NCBI GenBank assembly: GCA_014896555.1 | Contig: JADBKC010000005.1 | Span: 1-46,117 of the forward strand | Length of the DNA: 46,117 bases | Reading direction: 5' to 3' | From: Caryophanales bacterium | GTDB taxonomy: Bacteria > Bacillota > Bacilli > Bacillales > DSM-4216 | Shown here: piece by piece, positions 36,286 through 45,760 of the stretch | How the letters are laid out: each line of letters starts with the position of its first letter | Numbering within the stretch: position 1 is the first letter of the stretch | Notes under the pieces: model-generated | What the model was told of the DNA's origin: nothing | Database searches by the model: none | What the model saw: the letters and a program-made list of their open reading frames with translations, nothing else | Position numbers and translations under genes: made by a program

Positions 36286-38637
36286 CTACTCCTTTGTTTG
36301 CATCTCTTTTAAAAAAGCGGCGATTTTCATAGCAATCTCTTTTTCAATTTCATGGTACGTTTCCAAAAAGATTTCATATCCTTCTTTTTGGTAAAGCCTC
36401 ATAGGATCTTCTTGCTGGTACGATCTTAATCCGATTCCTTCTTTCAGACGTGTCATGCTTTCCATATGATCGATCCAATGACGGTCAATCACTGAAAGCA
36501 TAATTTCTTTTATATAACTGGCCCATTCTGCGAAATTTAATTGTTCCATTCGTTTTTTGTAAGAAGCAACAGCAGGGAAGACGGCTTCTTCGACATCCTT
36601 TGAATCCTCCAATCCCTCGGGTAAAACGACAGTCTCACCGGGGAGGAATGAATGAATCGTCGAGAGCAATTGATCGAGACGCCACTCATCCGGTGTTTCT
36701 GTCTTCGGACAAAATCGTTGTATTTGTTCTTTTACAGCCGAATCAATCATTTCAAAATATAGATTCATCTGATCGCTTTCCTCGATAATTTTATTTCTCA
36801 GACCGTAAATGACATTTCGCTGCAGGTTAATGACATCGTCCAATTTTAAATTATATTCGCGTACGGAAAAGTTTGCGCCTTCCACTATTCGCTGGATTTT
36901 GTTGACAAACTCATCCATTTTTTTATTTAACACGAAGCCGGTAGAATCGGTTTCTATTTTTTGGGATAGTTTTTCCAATTCTTTGGAGGCGAAGCGCTGA
37001 AACATATCATCTTCTAATGAAATGAAAAATTGGGTAGAACCGGGATCGCCTTGGCGACCGGCACGCCCTTTCAGCTGATTATCAATTCTTCTGCTTTCAT
37101 GCCGCTCTGTTCCGATGACATGAAGGCCTCCAAGCTCGGCAACTCCCTCTTCCAAAATAATATCTGTTCCGCGTCCGGCCATATTGGTGGCGATCGTAAT
37201 CTGTCCGCGTTGGCCAGCTTTGGCAATCAGCACTGCCTCCTGATCGGCGCTTTTAGCGTTCAACAGTTCATAGTCTAAATGCTCTTGGTCTAAATACTTC
37301 GCCAGTTTTTCGGACTGAAGGATGGAAGTAGTCCCGATTAAAACTGGCTGCCCTTTTTCATGGCGTTCTTTTACTTCTTTCGCTACAGCGGTGTATTTAT
37401 CGTGGATCGTTTTATAAATTCGATCCGGCAAATCAATGCGCTGTTTTGGTTTGTTCGTGGGAATTTGAATGACTTCCATATTATATACTCGAAGGAATTC
37501 TTGTTCTTCCGTTTTTGCCGTTCCGGTCATCCCGGATAAATACGGGTACATACGAAAATAGTTTTGGATCGTAATCGAGGCTTGCGTTTTGTTTTCTTCT
37601 GTAATTTCTAATCCTTCCTTAGCCTCGATAGCTTGATGAAGTCCGTCGCTTAACGTTCTTCCTTCCATAATGCGGCCTGTAAAACTATCCACGAGAAAAA
37701 TTTTGCCGTCTTTCACAATGTAATCTACGTCGCGTTTAAACATGACATGGGCACGTACGGCTTGGATGACATAGTGGTACAGTATTTGATGTTCCAAGTC
37801 GTATAAATTGTCGATACCAAAGGCATTCTCCACTTTCTCAATTCCTTGATCGGTTAAGCTGACCGCTTTTGTTTCCGCATCGAAGGAATAGTCTTCTTCG
37901 TTTTTGAACTTTTTTGCCAATTGAGCTGCGATATAATGCAATTCAGAACTTGCCCTTACTTTGCCGGCAATGATGAGCGGTGTTTTTGCTTCGTCAATTA
38001 ATATGCTGTCCACTTCGTCGATAATGGCAAAATGATAGGGGCGCTGCACTCGATCTTCTGCCCGGGTGACCATATTATCTCGCAAATAGTCAAAACCAAA
38101 TTCTGTTCCGACGCCGTAAGTGATATCGGCAAGATAGGCCTGTTTTTTTTCGCTTTGCTCCATAAGCGGTAAATTTAATCCCACTGTTAATCCAAGGAAT
38201 TCATGGATAGGGCCAATGATTTCGCGGTCGCGCTTTGCTAAATATTCATTGACGGTAATGACATGGACACCTTTTCCTTCCAAAGCTCGTAAATAGCTGG
38301 GAAGGGAGGCTACCAATGTTTTTCCTTCACCGGTAGCCATTTCGGCAATATTGCCTTCGGTCAATACAAGGCCGCCGATCAACTGGACATTGTAATGGCG
38401 CATGCCAAGAATTCGTTTGGCTGCTTCTCTGACTGTCGCAAAGGCTTCGATTTTAATATCATCAATCGTTTTTCCATTTAGCAGCTGTTGTTTAAACCAA
38501 ATGGTTTTCTGCCGCAATTCTTGGTCTGAAAGCTTTTCAAACTCCGGTTCTATGTCATTGATGTTCTCAACTAATTTGTAATATTTTTTTAATCTTCTTT
38601 CGTTTGCATCTACCATATTTTTGATAAGTGAGATCAT
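36286..38637 (-). CDS. secA2: Accessory preprotein translocase ATPase SecA2
   Basis: This 783-aa DEAD-like motor drives export of a subset of proteins through SecYEG. It has Walker A ATGEGKT (101-107), DEVD (207-210), the preprotein cross-linking domain, GTTSILQSEKLA and ATNMAGRGTDI of the second motor domain, and LKGRAGRQGDPGSTQFF. Canonical SecA has a C-terminal zinc site (CxCxSG..CH) and linker and is about 840 aa; both are missing here, as usual for SecA2. ATG 38637 follows CAAGGAG at 10 nt. Co-transcription with slaP points to S-layer or other surface protein export. Confidence 0.93.
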   Translation of the reverse strand: MISLIKNMVDANERRLKKYYKLVENINDIEPEFEKLSDQELRQKTIWFKQQLLNGKTIDDIKIEAFATVREAAKRILGMRHYNVQLIGGLVLTEGNIAEMATGEGKTLVASLPSYLRALEGKGVHVITVNEYLAKRDREIIGPIHEFLGLTVGLNLPLMEQSEKKQAYLADITYGVGTEFGFDYLRDNMVTRAEDRVQRPYHFAIIDEVDSILIDEAKTPLIIAGKVRASSELHYIAAQLAKKFKNEEDYSFDAETKAVSLTDQGIEKVENAFGIDNLYDLEHQILYHYVIQAVRAHVMFKRDVDYIVKDGKIFLVDSFTGRIMEGRTLSDGLHQAIEAKEGLEITEENKTQASITIQNYFRMYPYLSGMTGTAKTEEQEFLRVYNMEVIQIPTNKPKQRIDLPDRIYKTIHDKYTAVAKEVKERHEKGQPVLIGTTSILQSEKLAKYLDQEHLDYELLNAKSADQEAVLIAKAGQRGQITIATNMAGRGTDIILEEGVAELGGLHVIGTERHESRRIDNQLKGRAGRQGDPGSTQFFISLEDDMFQRFASKELEKLSQKIETDSTGFVLNKKMDEFVNKIQRIVEGANFSVREYNLKLDDVINLQRNVIYGLRNKIIEESDQMNLYFEMIDSAVKEQIQRFCPKTETPDEWRLDQLLSTIHSFLPGETVVLPEGLEDSKDVEEAVFPAVASYKKRMEQLNFAEWASYIKEIMLSVIDRHWIDHMESMTRLKEGIGLRSYQQEDPMRLYQKEGYEIFLETYHEIEKEIAMKIAAFLKEMQTKE

Positions 38638-38984
38638 TTTGAGTACGCTCCTTGGAGAAAAATCCTAATCTTTATAATATTATCTTACCAAAATCAATGA
38701 GTTTTTACTATAAACACCATAGAATGGTAAAATAAAGATTAATATAAACGCCGTAGGTAGAATGAAAGAAATGAAAGAAAAATGGTATGAAAAGAATTTT
38801 TAAAGAATTTGATATAGATATTATGATCAATCCGTTTTATAATATTGAAGTTGAAGTGGTGGAAATTCTTTGTAGAAGGGATTTTCCAAACGAAAGTTTC
38901 AATACCGATTTTTGAAGATAATGACAAATTTTGCAATGAACTTTAGTTGCTTTTTTGGGCATGCTAAGAAAGAGGAGGTACGGC
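38638..38984. other. Divergent promoter region secA2 / tagO
   Basis: About 350 AT-rich bp with no supported ORF; the minus-strand frame at 38739-38936 lacks a ribosome site. It must hold the promoters for secA2 (minus) and tagO (plus), but no near-consensus pair stands out. Confidence 0.4.
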
Positions 38985-40028
38985 ATGGTTTACCTTACCT
39001 TTGTGTTATGTTTTATCGCTTCGATTCTCCTTACTCCTTTAGCCAAGAAGCTAGCCATCGCGATTGGAGCTGTTGACAAACCTAATTACAGAAAAGTGCA
39101 TCAGAAAATAATGCCCCGTATGGGTGGTTTGGCGATATTTTTAAGTTTTCTTATTGGACTTTTGGTTTTGCGTCCGCAAAATCCTTATAACTGGCCGATT
39201 ATTACCGGAAGCTTTATTATTGTTTTAACAGGACTTTTGGATGACAAGTTTGAGCTCTCGCCAAAACTTAAGCTTGCCGGCCAGCTGCTAGCGGCTATTG
39301 TCGTGGTCGTGATCGGCGGGGTGCATGTAGAATTTATTAATTTGCCTTTTGGAGGCCAATTGGAATTTGGTTTACTAAGTGTTCCGTTAACCATTCTATG
39401 GATCGTCGGTGTGACCAATGCCATTAATTTAATTGACGGATTAGATGGACTGGCTGCCGGGGTTTCTTCGATTGGTTTAATTACCATTAGCTTTATGGCT
39501 TTTCTTAAAGGCGATGTGTACGTCATGAGTATTGCGCTCATTTTGCTTGGCAGTACTTTAGGTTTTCTGATTTACAATTTCTATCCTGCCAAGATTTTTA
39601 TGGGAGATACTGGAGCTCTCTTTTTAGGATATATGATGTCAGTTGTATCGCTGCTTGGATTTAAAAATGTAACAGTTCTTTCGTTTGTCATCCCTGTTAT
39701 TATTCTCGGGGTGCCAATTTCAGATACATTTTTTGCGATTATTCGACGTTTTGTTCATAAAAAGCCGCTCTCAGCGCCTGATAAATCCCATTTGCATCAT
39801 TGTTTGTTGCGATTGGGGTACACACACAAACAAACAGTGTTGATCATTTATGCCATTTCAGCCATGTTTGGACTGGCAGCCATTATTTTTTCAATGGCTA
39901 CGATATGGGGAGCACTTCTAGTTGGTGCTATTTTGATTATAGCAATCGAACTTTTTGTTGAAAGTGTTGGTTTAATCGGATCCGATTACCAGCCGCTATT
40001 GAAATTAGTTATGAGAAAAAGCAGATAA
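38985..40028 (+). CDS. tagO: UDP-GlcNAc:undecaprenyl-phosphate GlcNAc-1-phosphate transferase
   Basis: TagO starts wall teichoic acid synthesis by moving GlcNAc-1-P onto undecaprenyl phosphate at the inner membrane face. ATG 38985 follows AGAGGAGG at good spacing; the ATG at 38955 overlaps no ribosome site. The 347-aa product has about 10-11 membrane helices. Polyprenyl-phosphate transferase motifs present are LLDDKFELSP (D86, D87), NLIDGLDGLAAG (D151, D154), FMGDTGAL and the HLHH motif (269-272). In B. subtilis tagO lies beside tagV, yvyE, degS and degU, the same group as here. Confidence 0.95.
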   Translation: MVYLTFVLCFIASILLTPLAKKLAIAIGAVDKPNYRKVHQKIMPRMGGLAIFLSFLIGLLVLRPQNPYNWPIITGSFIIVLTGLLDDKFELSPKLKLAGQLLAAIVVVVIGGVHVEFINLPFGGQLEFGLLSVPLTILWIVGVTNAINLIDGLDGLAAGVSSIGLITISFMAFLKGDVYVMSIALILLGSTLGFLIYNFYPAKIFMGDTGALFLGYMMSVVSLLGFKNVTVLSFVIPVIILGVPISDTFFAIIRRFVHKKPLSAPDKSHLHHCLLRLGYTHKQTVLIIYAISAMFGLAAIIFSMATIWGALLVGAILIIAIELFVESVGLIGSDYQPLLKLVMRKSR

Positions 40029-40064
40029 TATGGAATTCTGCTCATTCCGCTTAGTGGAAAAAGA

Positions 40065-40109
40065 AAAGGGTGTCCTAAAGGCAAGGGCTTTTGGGACACC
40101 TTTTTTATC
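40065..40109. terminator. Terminator after tagO
   Basis: AAAGGGTGTCCTAAAG (40065-40080) pairs with CTTTTGGGACACCTTT (40088-40103), followed by TTT. The stem is largely perfect and probably works on both strands. Confidence 0.88.
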
Positions 40110-40460
40110 AATATAGGGGTTAAAAAACACTTTTGGTATTTGGTATAATGAGTAAGCTTCACTAAACTCGAAAAAGGTGTGGAGCATGGACGAGGTGAAT
40201 GATACCGATGCCATTGGCCGTTTTCGTACCATTTAGATTGAGATGATCTGCATCTTGATGAACGGGTCATAAGATGAGTCATTTTCGTCTTAAAAAGTAT
40301 TGGATGATCTGCGACATCGGAAAAAACAGTGTTTTTTCTCTACAAAAAAAGAAAATTCCCAACTATTGTTCGTTTTGGTTTTTTATAACGGGCTAAATGA
40401 GCAATGATACAGCAGCAATGGTCAGAAGCGGATCTGAAAATACCTTATAGAAATATTAGA
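40110..40460. other. Gene-free stretch between tagO and the TagV-like gene
   Basis: A TATAAT at about 40143 without a proper -35 is followed by GGTGTGGAGC-ATG and a 16-codon frame. This is too weak to call a gene. Nothing else is recognised. Confidence 0.35.
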
Positions 40461-40464
40461 AAAA

Positions 40465-40514
40465 GACTGTCGTATAAGTCTCCATAGAGGGTCTTCACGA
40501 CAGTCTCTTTTTAG
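40465..40514. terminator. Terminator of the TagV-like gene
   Basis: GACTGTCGT (40465-40473) pairs with ACGACAGTC (40497-40505). An A-run precedes it, giving U's on the minus strand, and TCTTTTT follows on the plus strand. It is 7 bp beyond the stop at 40521. Confidence 0.85.
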
Positions 40515-40520
40515 TTTTAT

Positions 40521-41498
40521 TTAGTTAATACCTAATTGACGTTTTAAAATTCGTTTTGTCACTTCTAATTCAACATCGTCTAGTTTATAAATATAAGCAC
40601 CGTTATTCGGGTCATGACCGTCAGTTCCCTTAAGGGTTAAGTGGTCGATTTTTAAGTCGCCTGATGTGCCGAAGCTAACTAGATCCTTCATCTGAGAAAA
40701 TGTGAGGTTCGTTTTCATGTTTTGTCCGACTGCTTCGATTACGTCAGGATACTTAGTAATCGCATTGGCGGATTTAGCTTTATTTACAATGGCCTCCAAA
40801 ATCATCTGTTGACGTTCGCCACGCATAATATCGTTGTCATGTTTTCTTGTTCTAGCCAATGCTAAAGCTTCTTCCCCGCTGAGACTATGAACCCCAGGCG
40901 TTAAATGGACAGGTGCTGTATCGGTTGAATTTTTTTCAGTGAAGGCATATGGTACTTTTACTTTCACTCCGCCTAAAGCATTCACTACATCCACAAAACC
41001 TTTGAAATTCATTTTGACATAAAAGTCTACCGGAACATCAAGCAAGTGTTCCACTGTATCAATTGTTGCCTTAGTTCCTCCATAGGCATGAGCATGGGTA
41101 ATTTTTTGTTTTTCTCCAATAATGGGAATATACACGTAGGAATCACGAGGGATGCTTAACAGTTTTACACTATGATTTTGTCTATTTATTGTTGCGAGAA
41201 TCAGAGCGTCTGATCTTGTCTTTTGTTTGAAATCGGGACTTCTGTCATCCACGCCTATGAATAAAATACTAATATTGTCCTTGCTTGGATCCACAGCTTT
41301 ATCCCGTAAATCGGATTTTTCAACAGCTGGGTCATACGAATCGGTAAATACCGTTTCAGCTTTTTTATATAAATATGCTCCATACCCTGCCGCTGTAAAT
41401 GCCAATAGAATGAAGGGGAGAAGTAGGAAGAACATGATTCTTCTTCTTCGTTTTCTCCGTTTTCTCCGTTCTTTGATTTGCTGTCTTTGTTCAGCCAT
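40521..41498 (-). CDS. LytR-CpsA-Psr family protein (TagV-like)
   Basis: This second LCP ligase has 325 aa, with a very basic cytoplasmic tail (KERRKRRKRRRR), one membrane helix (about 21-43) and the extracellular LCP domain. Domain blocks include ISILFIGVDDRS, TRSDALILATINRQ, LLSIPRDSYVYIP, KITHAHAYGGTKATIDTVE and EEALALARTRKHDNDIMRGERQQ. The catalytic Asp and Arg positions are present. ATG 41498 follows AAAAGGAGC on the minus strand. The position between tagO and yvyE is that of B. subtilis yvhJ (tagV). It is shorter than that protein and close in length to TagT, so the paralogue name is left open. Role: attachment of anionic wall polymers. Confidence 0.85.
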   Translation of the reverse strand: MAEQRQQIKERRKRRKRRRRIMFFLLLPFILLAFTAAGYGAYLYKKAETVFTDSYDPAVEKSDLRDKAVDPSKDNISILFIGVDDRSPDFKQKTRSDALILATINRQNHSVKLLSIPRDSYVYIPIIGEKQKITHAHAYGGTKATIDTVEHLLDVPVDFYVKMNFKGFVDVVNALGGVKVKVPYAFTEKNSTDTAPVHLTPGVHSLSGEEALALARTRKHDNDIMRGERQQMILEAIVNKAKSANAITKYPDVIEAVGQNMKTNLTFSQMKDLVSFGTSGDLKIDHLTLKGTDGHDPNNGAYIYKLDDVELEVTKRILKRQLGIN

Positions 41499-41806
41499 AC
41501 TATTTGCTCCTTTTGAAAATAATGAAGTAAAGCGAAATCAACAAATTTTTTCAAATTTCAACAAGTCTGCCACACTCCATTTTACTATGAAAAAGCTTTA
41601 TTCGTAAATTATATTTTGTAGAAATCGGGCGAGCGACATGTTTATTTTTTTCACTTTCGAAAAATTTTGCAGAAAAACAGGCTTTTCTTTTTTGAAAGGA
41701 GGCCTATCCATACCAAACAGAAAGGCAAGCGGCAAGGCCAAAGTTTATAAAAGATTCCGTGTCTAATGAAATAGGACTTTTTTATCTGTGTTGGAAATAG
41801 AAAATA

Positions 41807-41905
41807 ATGTCTGAACACACAGACTGGAAAGCTGTAGATCTAGAAGATGACGATCTGCACTTTTTGAATGAGTTTCTAGCAGTTAGATTAACATCTTGCA
41901 ACTGA
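41807..41905 (+). CDS. Possible 32-aa acidic peptide
   Basis: ATG 41807 opens a 32-codon frame, MSEHTDWKAVDLEDDDLHFL then a C-terminus ending in LTSCN. It is acidic with one Cys, and its composition looks protein-like. The ribosome site is weak (GGAAA about 12 nt upstream) and no promoter is evident. The remainder of 41499-41926 has no gene. It is convergent with yvyE. Low certainty. Confidence 0.28.
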   Translation: MSEHTDWKAVDLEDDDLHFLNEFLAVRLTSCN

Positions 41906-41926
41906 AAGTAGAGAGTTTCACCTTTT

Positions 41927-42565
41927 TTATAGTTCGATATCCTTTTCTAAATAAAGCACATCGCCTTCTGTAATGGCTGCCTGTCCATTCGTCAGCTCAG
42001 TCATCCATTTTTTGAACGTTTCTTTATTTCCTTCTTCGACAAATGTTTCAAAGGTGACGCGGTCCAAGTAATGAATATCTTTTATATCATAATCAGAAGT
42101 CCTAAGCTCATTTTCTACTTTTCCGAGAAAATGGTAATCCAATGTAGTTAGCATAACCCTTGTCAAAATTCGTTCGACAATGCCGGTATGGGTAAGACCC
42201 TCGGAGACAGATTTGCTGTAGGCCCGAATTAATCCGCCAGCTCCAAGCTTGATTCCACCAAAATATCTTGTAACTACTACGACTGTATCTTTTAAATTTC
42301 GTTTTTTGAGCACTTCCAGCATAGGAAAGCCTGCGGTACCAGTCGGCTCACCGTCATCATTCGCTTTTTGGATCTGATCATGCTCGCCGATCAAGTAGCA
42401 AGAGCAATTGTGAGTGGCATTCCAATGCTTTTTTTTTATTTCTGCAATAAAATCCATTGCCTCTTCTTCAGTTTCCGCTCGATTGACGTGGGCGATAAAC
42501 CGTGACTTCTGTATAACAATTTCGTGTTCTCCATATCCTTTTACTGTGTAGTAATTAGAAAGCAA
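41927..42565 (-). CDS. yvyE: YigZ/IMPACT family protein YvyE
   Basis: This 212-aa member of the UPF0029/IMPACT family has unknown cellular role; homologues are linked to translation control. TTG 42565 is preferred as start because GGAG lies 7 nt upstream and the protein then begins MLSNYYTVKGYGEHE like B. subtilis YvyE. The GTG 42574 abuts that site. Family motifs are KSRFIAHV, HNCSCYLIG, DDGEPTGTAGFPML and VTRYFGGIKLGAGGLIRAYS. A C-terminal DUF1949 ferredoxin-like domain follows. It is divergent from degS, as in B. subtilis. Confidence 0.93.
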   Translation of the reverse strand: MLSNYYTVKGYGEHEIVIQKSRFIAHVNRAETEEEAMDFIAEIKKKHWNATHNCSCYLIGEHDQIQKANDDGEPTGTAGFPMLEVLKKRNLKDTVVVVTRYFGGIKLGAGGLIRAYSKSVSEGLTHTGIVERILTRVMLTTLDYHFLGKVENELRTSDYDIKDIHYLDRVTFETFVEEGNKETFKKWMTELTNGQAAITEGDVLYLEKDIEL

Positions 42566-42870
42566 AGATCTCACTCCATCATGTTTCGTTTTCAGAAAAA
42601 GCGGGTATAGACACCCTTATGATATAGAAAAATTTTCTTTGTGCAAACGAAAAGCCTTTGAAATACAAATATAGAAAAAAATTTAATCTATTGGTAACCA
42701 AACTTTAATCCTATGCAAAATTTGACATGATATAATGGAATTGCCTTTAATAGAGTTTTTGTATTTGTCCATTGACGGGATATTTTGCTTACTTTTAGCA
42801 AGTCCAAGGATGCAGTTTGGACAGACATCCTTTGTTTTTTAAATCAGTAACCATGAGGAAGGTCTTCTCC

Positions 42871-44031
42871 ATGTCATTAAAAAGCATCAAAACAGAAAAA
42901 CTAGATGAAATATTAGATAAAATGATTTCTACTGTAACTCACAGCAAAGATGAAATCTTTGAAATCGGTGAACAGTGCAGGGTTGATTTAGATTCTGGAT
43001 TGAAAGAACTGAAAGCAATTAAAGAAGAAGTAAAGCGAGCTCTTCAACAAGAAGAAGAATTTGAACATCAGGCTAAACAAGCGAGAAGAAGGCTTTCGGA
43101 AGTAAGCAAATTATTTCATACATATCCTGAAGAAGATATCCGAAAAGCTTATCAGTATGCCCATGATTTACAGGTGAAATTAATCCTGACTAGACAAAAA
43201 GAAAAGCAGCTGATGGAGCGCCGCGATGATTTGGAAAGACGACTTAAAAATTTGAAAAGCACGATTGAGAGAGCGGACCACCTTGTGGCTCAAATATCAG
43301 TTGTTTTGAAATATTTGACTAGTGACATGAAACAAATTGGCCAAGCGCTTGAAGATGCGAAGATAAAGCAAGAATTTGGCCTTAGGATATTAGAAGCTCA
43401 AGAGGAAGAAAAAAAGCGGCTTTCACGAGAAATTCATGATGGTCCGGCTCAGATGATGGCCAATGTCCTGATGCGCTCGGACTTGATCGAGAGAGTGTAC
43501 AAAGAAAGAGGAGTCGAAGAAGCTTTAGTGGAAATCCGTAATTTAAAAAAGACGGTTCGCAGTGCGCTATATGAAGTCCGTCGCATCATATACGATTTGC
43601 GGCCGATGGCGCTTGATGACCTGGGCTTAGTTCCGGCACTGAATAAATTTTTAAGCACTCTAGAGGAATATAGTCAATCGATTCATAAAAATATGACCAT
43701 CTGCTTTCAAAATATTGGGTTGGAAGTACGACTCCCTTCAAAGCTAGAAATCGCACTTTTTCGCCTGATTCAAGAAGCTGTTCAAAACGCGTTAAAGCAT
43801 TCAAATGCCAAGGAAATTATTGTGAAGCTGGAAATAGGCAAGGAAAAGGTACTAGCGGTCATTAAAGATAATGGCCAAGGGTTTGATATTCGAGAACGAA
43901 AATCAAATTCATTTGGGATTATTGGCATGAAGGAGCGAATAGAACTCTTGGAAGGTGAGTTGAACATTGATTCGAAGCCAGGGAAGGGGACCGTTGTGAA
44001 GATAAGCGTTCCAATCCATAAAAAGGACTAG
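42871..44031 (+). CDS. degS: Two-component sensor histidine kinase DegS
   Basis: DegS is a soluble cytoplasmic kinase that phosphorylates DegU to control exoenzymes, competence, motility and biofilm genes. ATG 42871 follows GAGGAAGG; upstream frame starts lack a ribosome site. The 386-aa protein has an N-terminal coiled-coil sensor domain (about 30-170), then a HisKA_3 domain with SREIHDGPAQ, and an HATPase domain with N-box EAVQNALKHS and G-box DNGQGFD. His189 is at the same number as the autophosphorylated His of B. subtilis DegS. Ser76 in RRRLSEVS corresponds to the Ser that is phosphorylated there by PrkC/YbdM. It is followed 132 bp later by degU. Confidence 0.96.
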   Translation: MSLKSIKTEKLDEILDKMISTVTHSKDEIFEIGEQCRVDLDSGLKELKAIKEEVKRALQQEEEFEHQAKQARRRLSEVSKLFHTYPEEDIRKAYQYAHDLQVKLILTRQKEKQLMERRDDLERRLKNLKSTIERADHLVAQISVVLKYLTSDMKQIGQALEDAKIKQEFGLRILEAQEEEKKRLSREIHDGPAQMMANVLMRSDLIERVYKERGVEEALVEIRNLKKTVRSALYEVRRIIYDLRPMALDDLGLVPALNKFLSTLEEYSQSIHKNMTICFQNIGLEVRLPSKLEIALFRLIQEAVQNALKHSNAKEIIVKLEIGKEKVLAVIKDNGQGFDIRERKSNSFGIIGMKERIELLEGELNIDSKPGKGTVVKISVPIHKKD

Positions 44032-44163
44032 AATATTGGTCCTAAAGAGGTCCTTGAAAAAAGATATTTAAGAAATGACAATATGGAACAAGGAAATAAA
44101 TCGTCGAAATAGAAACTAAATTGAAAAAGAGAAATTGCTTGTTCATATAAGGGAGGAGAAATA

Positions 44164-44841
44164 ATGGCAACGAAGATTGTCATAATCGATGACCATCAAT
44201 TATTCCGTGAAGGAGTAAAACGAATACTAGAGTTTGAAAAATCCTTTAAGATCGTTGCTGAGGGGGACAACGGATCAGATGTGCTTGAGATTGTAGAAAA
44301 ATACAAACCCGATGTGGTATTAATGGATATAAATATGCCGGGCGTAAATGGGGTAGAAGCAACGAAACGGTTGGTGGATGCCTATCCAAAGACGAAAGTG
44401 ATCATTTTATCTATTCATGATGATGAAAATTATGTAGCACATGCTTTAACATCGGGAGCGAGAGGCTATCTTTTGAAAGAAATGGATGCGGATGCTCTTA
44501 TTGATGCTGTCAAGGTTGTGGCGGAGGGTGGATCGTATTTGCACCCAAAAGTCACACATAATTTGATTGCTGACTATCGTCGACTCACGTCCAGCGATAG
44601 AAAAAAAGGATTTCAGCAAGGCGAAGTGCGGAGGCCCTATCATCTATTAACGAAACGCGAATGTGAAGTCCTTCAGCTGCTAGCGGACGGAAAAAGCAAC
44701 AGGGCCATAGGCGAGGCATTGTATATCAGCGAAAAAACAGTAAAAAACCATGTAAGTAATATTTTGCAAAAAATGAATGTGAACGACCGTACACAAGCAG
44801 TTGTGACCGCAATTAAAAGAGGCTGGGTAGAAGTGCGCTAA
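44164..44841 (+). CDS. degU: Response regulator DegU
   Basis: This 225-aa response regulator has a receiver domain (about 1-120) with acidic pocket IIDDHQLF and phospho-acceptor Asp55 in [10 protein letters not shown] linker follows, then a C-terminal LuxR-type HTH with [19 protein letters not shown] and [23 protein letters not shown] 44164 follows AAGGGAGGAG. The sequence is very close to B. subtilis DegU (229 aa). The 132-bp gap after degS contains no obvious terminator, so the two are probably co-transcribed. The stop codon overlaps the terminator stem at 44836. In B. subtilis degU is followed by degV/fakB and comF genes; here treR follows instead. Confidence 0.96.
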   Translation: MATKIVIIDDHQLFREGVKRILEFEKSFKIVAEGDNGSDVLEIVEKYKPDVVLMDINMPGVNGVEATKRLVDAYPKTKVIILSIHDDENYVAHALTSGARGYLLKEMDADALIDAVKVVAEGGSYLHPKVTHNLIADYRRLTSSDRKKGFQQGEVRRPYHLLTKRECEVLQLLADGKSNRAIGEALYISEKTVKNHVSNILQKMNVNDRTQAVVTAIKRGWVEVR

Positions 44842-44868
44842 GGGGGTCTGACCCCTTTAGCGTTTTAA
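44836..44868. terminator. Terminator overlapping the degU stop codon
   Basis: CGCTAAGGGGG (44836-44846) pairs with CCCCTTTAGCG (44852-44862), followed by TTTTAAAG. The stem includes the degU TAA. It may also serve the convergent treR, which ends 15 bp away. Confidence 0.78.
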
Positions 44869-44882
44869 AGCGGTGCAATGAT

Positions 44883-45605
44883 TCATCTATGCTTGTTCCG
44901 GCGGGCGAAATCGACGAAACGAAATTTGTCTAATCGGTGGCGCGATTCGGTATATTGGAAGAGAGTCGCATCTTCCAAATAGACATAGTTTTTCACCACC
45001 ACAATGTGATCGTAGTCTTTTATATCCAAAAAGCGGCTATCTTCCTCTGTGCATGGCTCTACCACAATTTCTTTTTTAGCAAAACTGATGGCCAATCCCA
45101 ATTCATTTTCTAAATATTCATATATGGAGTGTTCACAAATTTCTTTCGTAAGCAGCGGGACATATTGTTTGATGAAAAAGTCGCGATCCAATATCACCCG
45201 TTCGCCTTTAATTTCACGAGCGCGAATGACTTTCCACACTTCTGTTTTTTCGGAAACATTCAATTGTCTCGAAAGCCATGGATCTGGATGAATAAGTCCG
45301 ATGTCATACACAATCGTTCGGGAGTTTCCCCCAAGCGAATCTTGAAGTTCTTTGAAGCTCACTAAACCGGAGATCGGGAAGCTCATTTTCGGTGTATCCA
45401 ACACGATGGATCCTTTGCCGCGTATTTTTTGGATTAATCCGTTCTGTGATAATAAGTTGAGCGCTTTTCGAATGGTCTCTCTTGATGTTTCATACAACTC
45501 GGAAAGTTCGTTTTCTGATGGCAGCGTATCCATTGGTTTATAAACCCCATTTTGAATTTTATCTGCCAGCTCCTGATAAATTTGCTTATATTTATTATTT
45601 CTCAT
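44883..45605 (-). CDS. treR: Trehalose operon repressor TreR (GntR family)
   Basis: This 240-aa regulator has an N-terminal GntR winged HTH (about 1-70: KYKQIYQELADKIQNGVYKP, LPSENELSELYETSRETIRKAL, GLIQKIRGKGS) and a C-terminal UTRA ligand domain (about 85-235). The latter holds FPISGLVSFKELQDSLG and the end FQYTESRHRLDKFRFVDFARR, nearly the B. subtilis TreR ending. ATG 45605 follows CAGGTGA; upstream in-frame codons lack support. TreR represses treP/treA and responds to trehalose-6-phosphate. No trehalose gene is in the window, since luxS lies on the right, so it acts in trans or has been separated from its operon. Confidence 0.9.
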   Translation of the reverse strand: MRNNKYKQIYQELADKIQNGVYKPMDTLPSENELSELYETSRETIRKALNLLSQNGLIQKIRGKGSIVLDTPKMSFPISGLVSFKELQDSLGGNSRTIVYDIGLIHPDPWLSRQLNVSEKTEVWKVIRAREIKGERVILDRDFFIKQYVPLLTKEICEHSIYEYLENELGLAISFAKKEIVVEPCTEEDSRFLDIKDYDHIVVVKNYVYLEDATLFQYTESRHRLDKFRFVDFARRNKHR

Positions 45606-45760
45606 AGTATCACCTGTTGACCATTGTAACATATAAGAACTTGTGTGATCATCCTTTGGAAGAGATGGAAAAAGTAAAGCGTCCACTGATCAAAGCGGTA
45701 CTATGAAAAGGATAGTAAAAAATGAGATCAAAAACAAAGCTTTTTATCATTTTACGGATG

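Noticed and set aside
38739-38936. 65-codon minus-strand frame between secA2 and tagO
   Set aside because: No ribosome site; composition is typical of AT-rich intergenic sequence (Phe/Ile/His/Asn-rich) and no motif is seen.
40144-40235. TATAAT plus GGTGTGGAGC-ATG with a 16-codon frame as a possible leader peptide
   Set aside because: No -35 element, no downstream gene on that strand to regulate, and the frame is very short.
41694-41766. GGAGG followed by ATA and an 18-codon basic frame resembling a small spore protein
   Set aside because: An ATA start is not credible and the length is below known small acid-soluble spore proteins; no promoter or terminator frames it.
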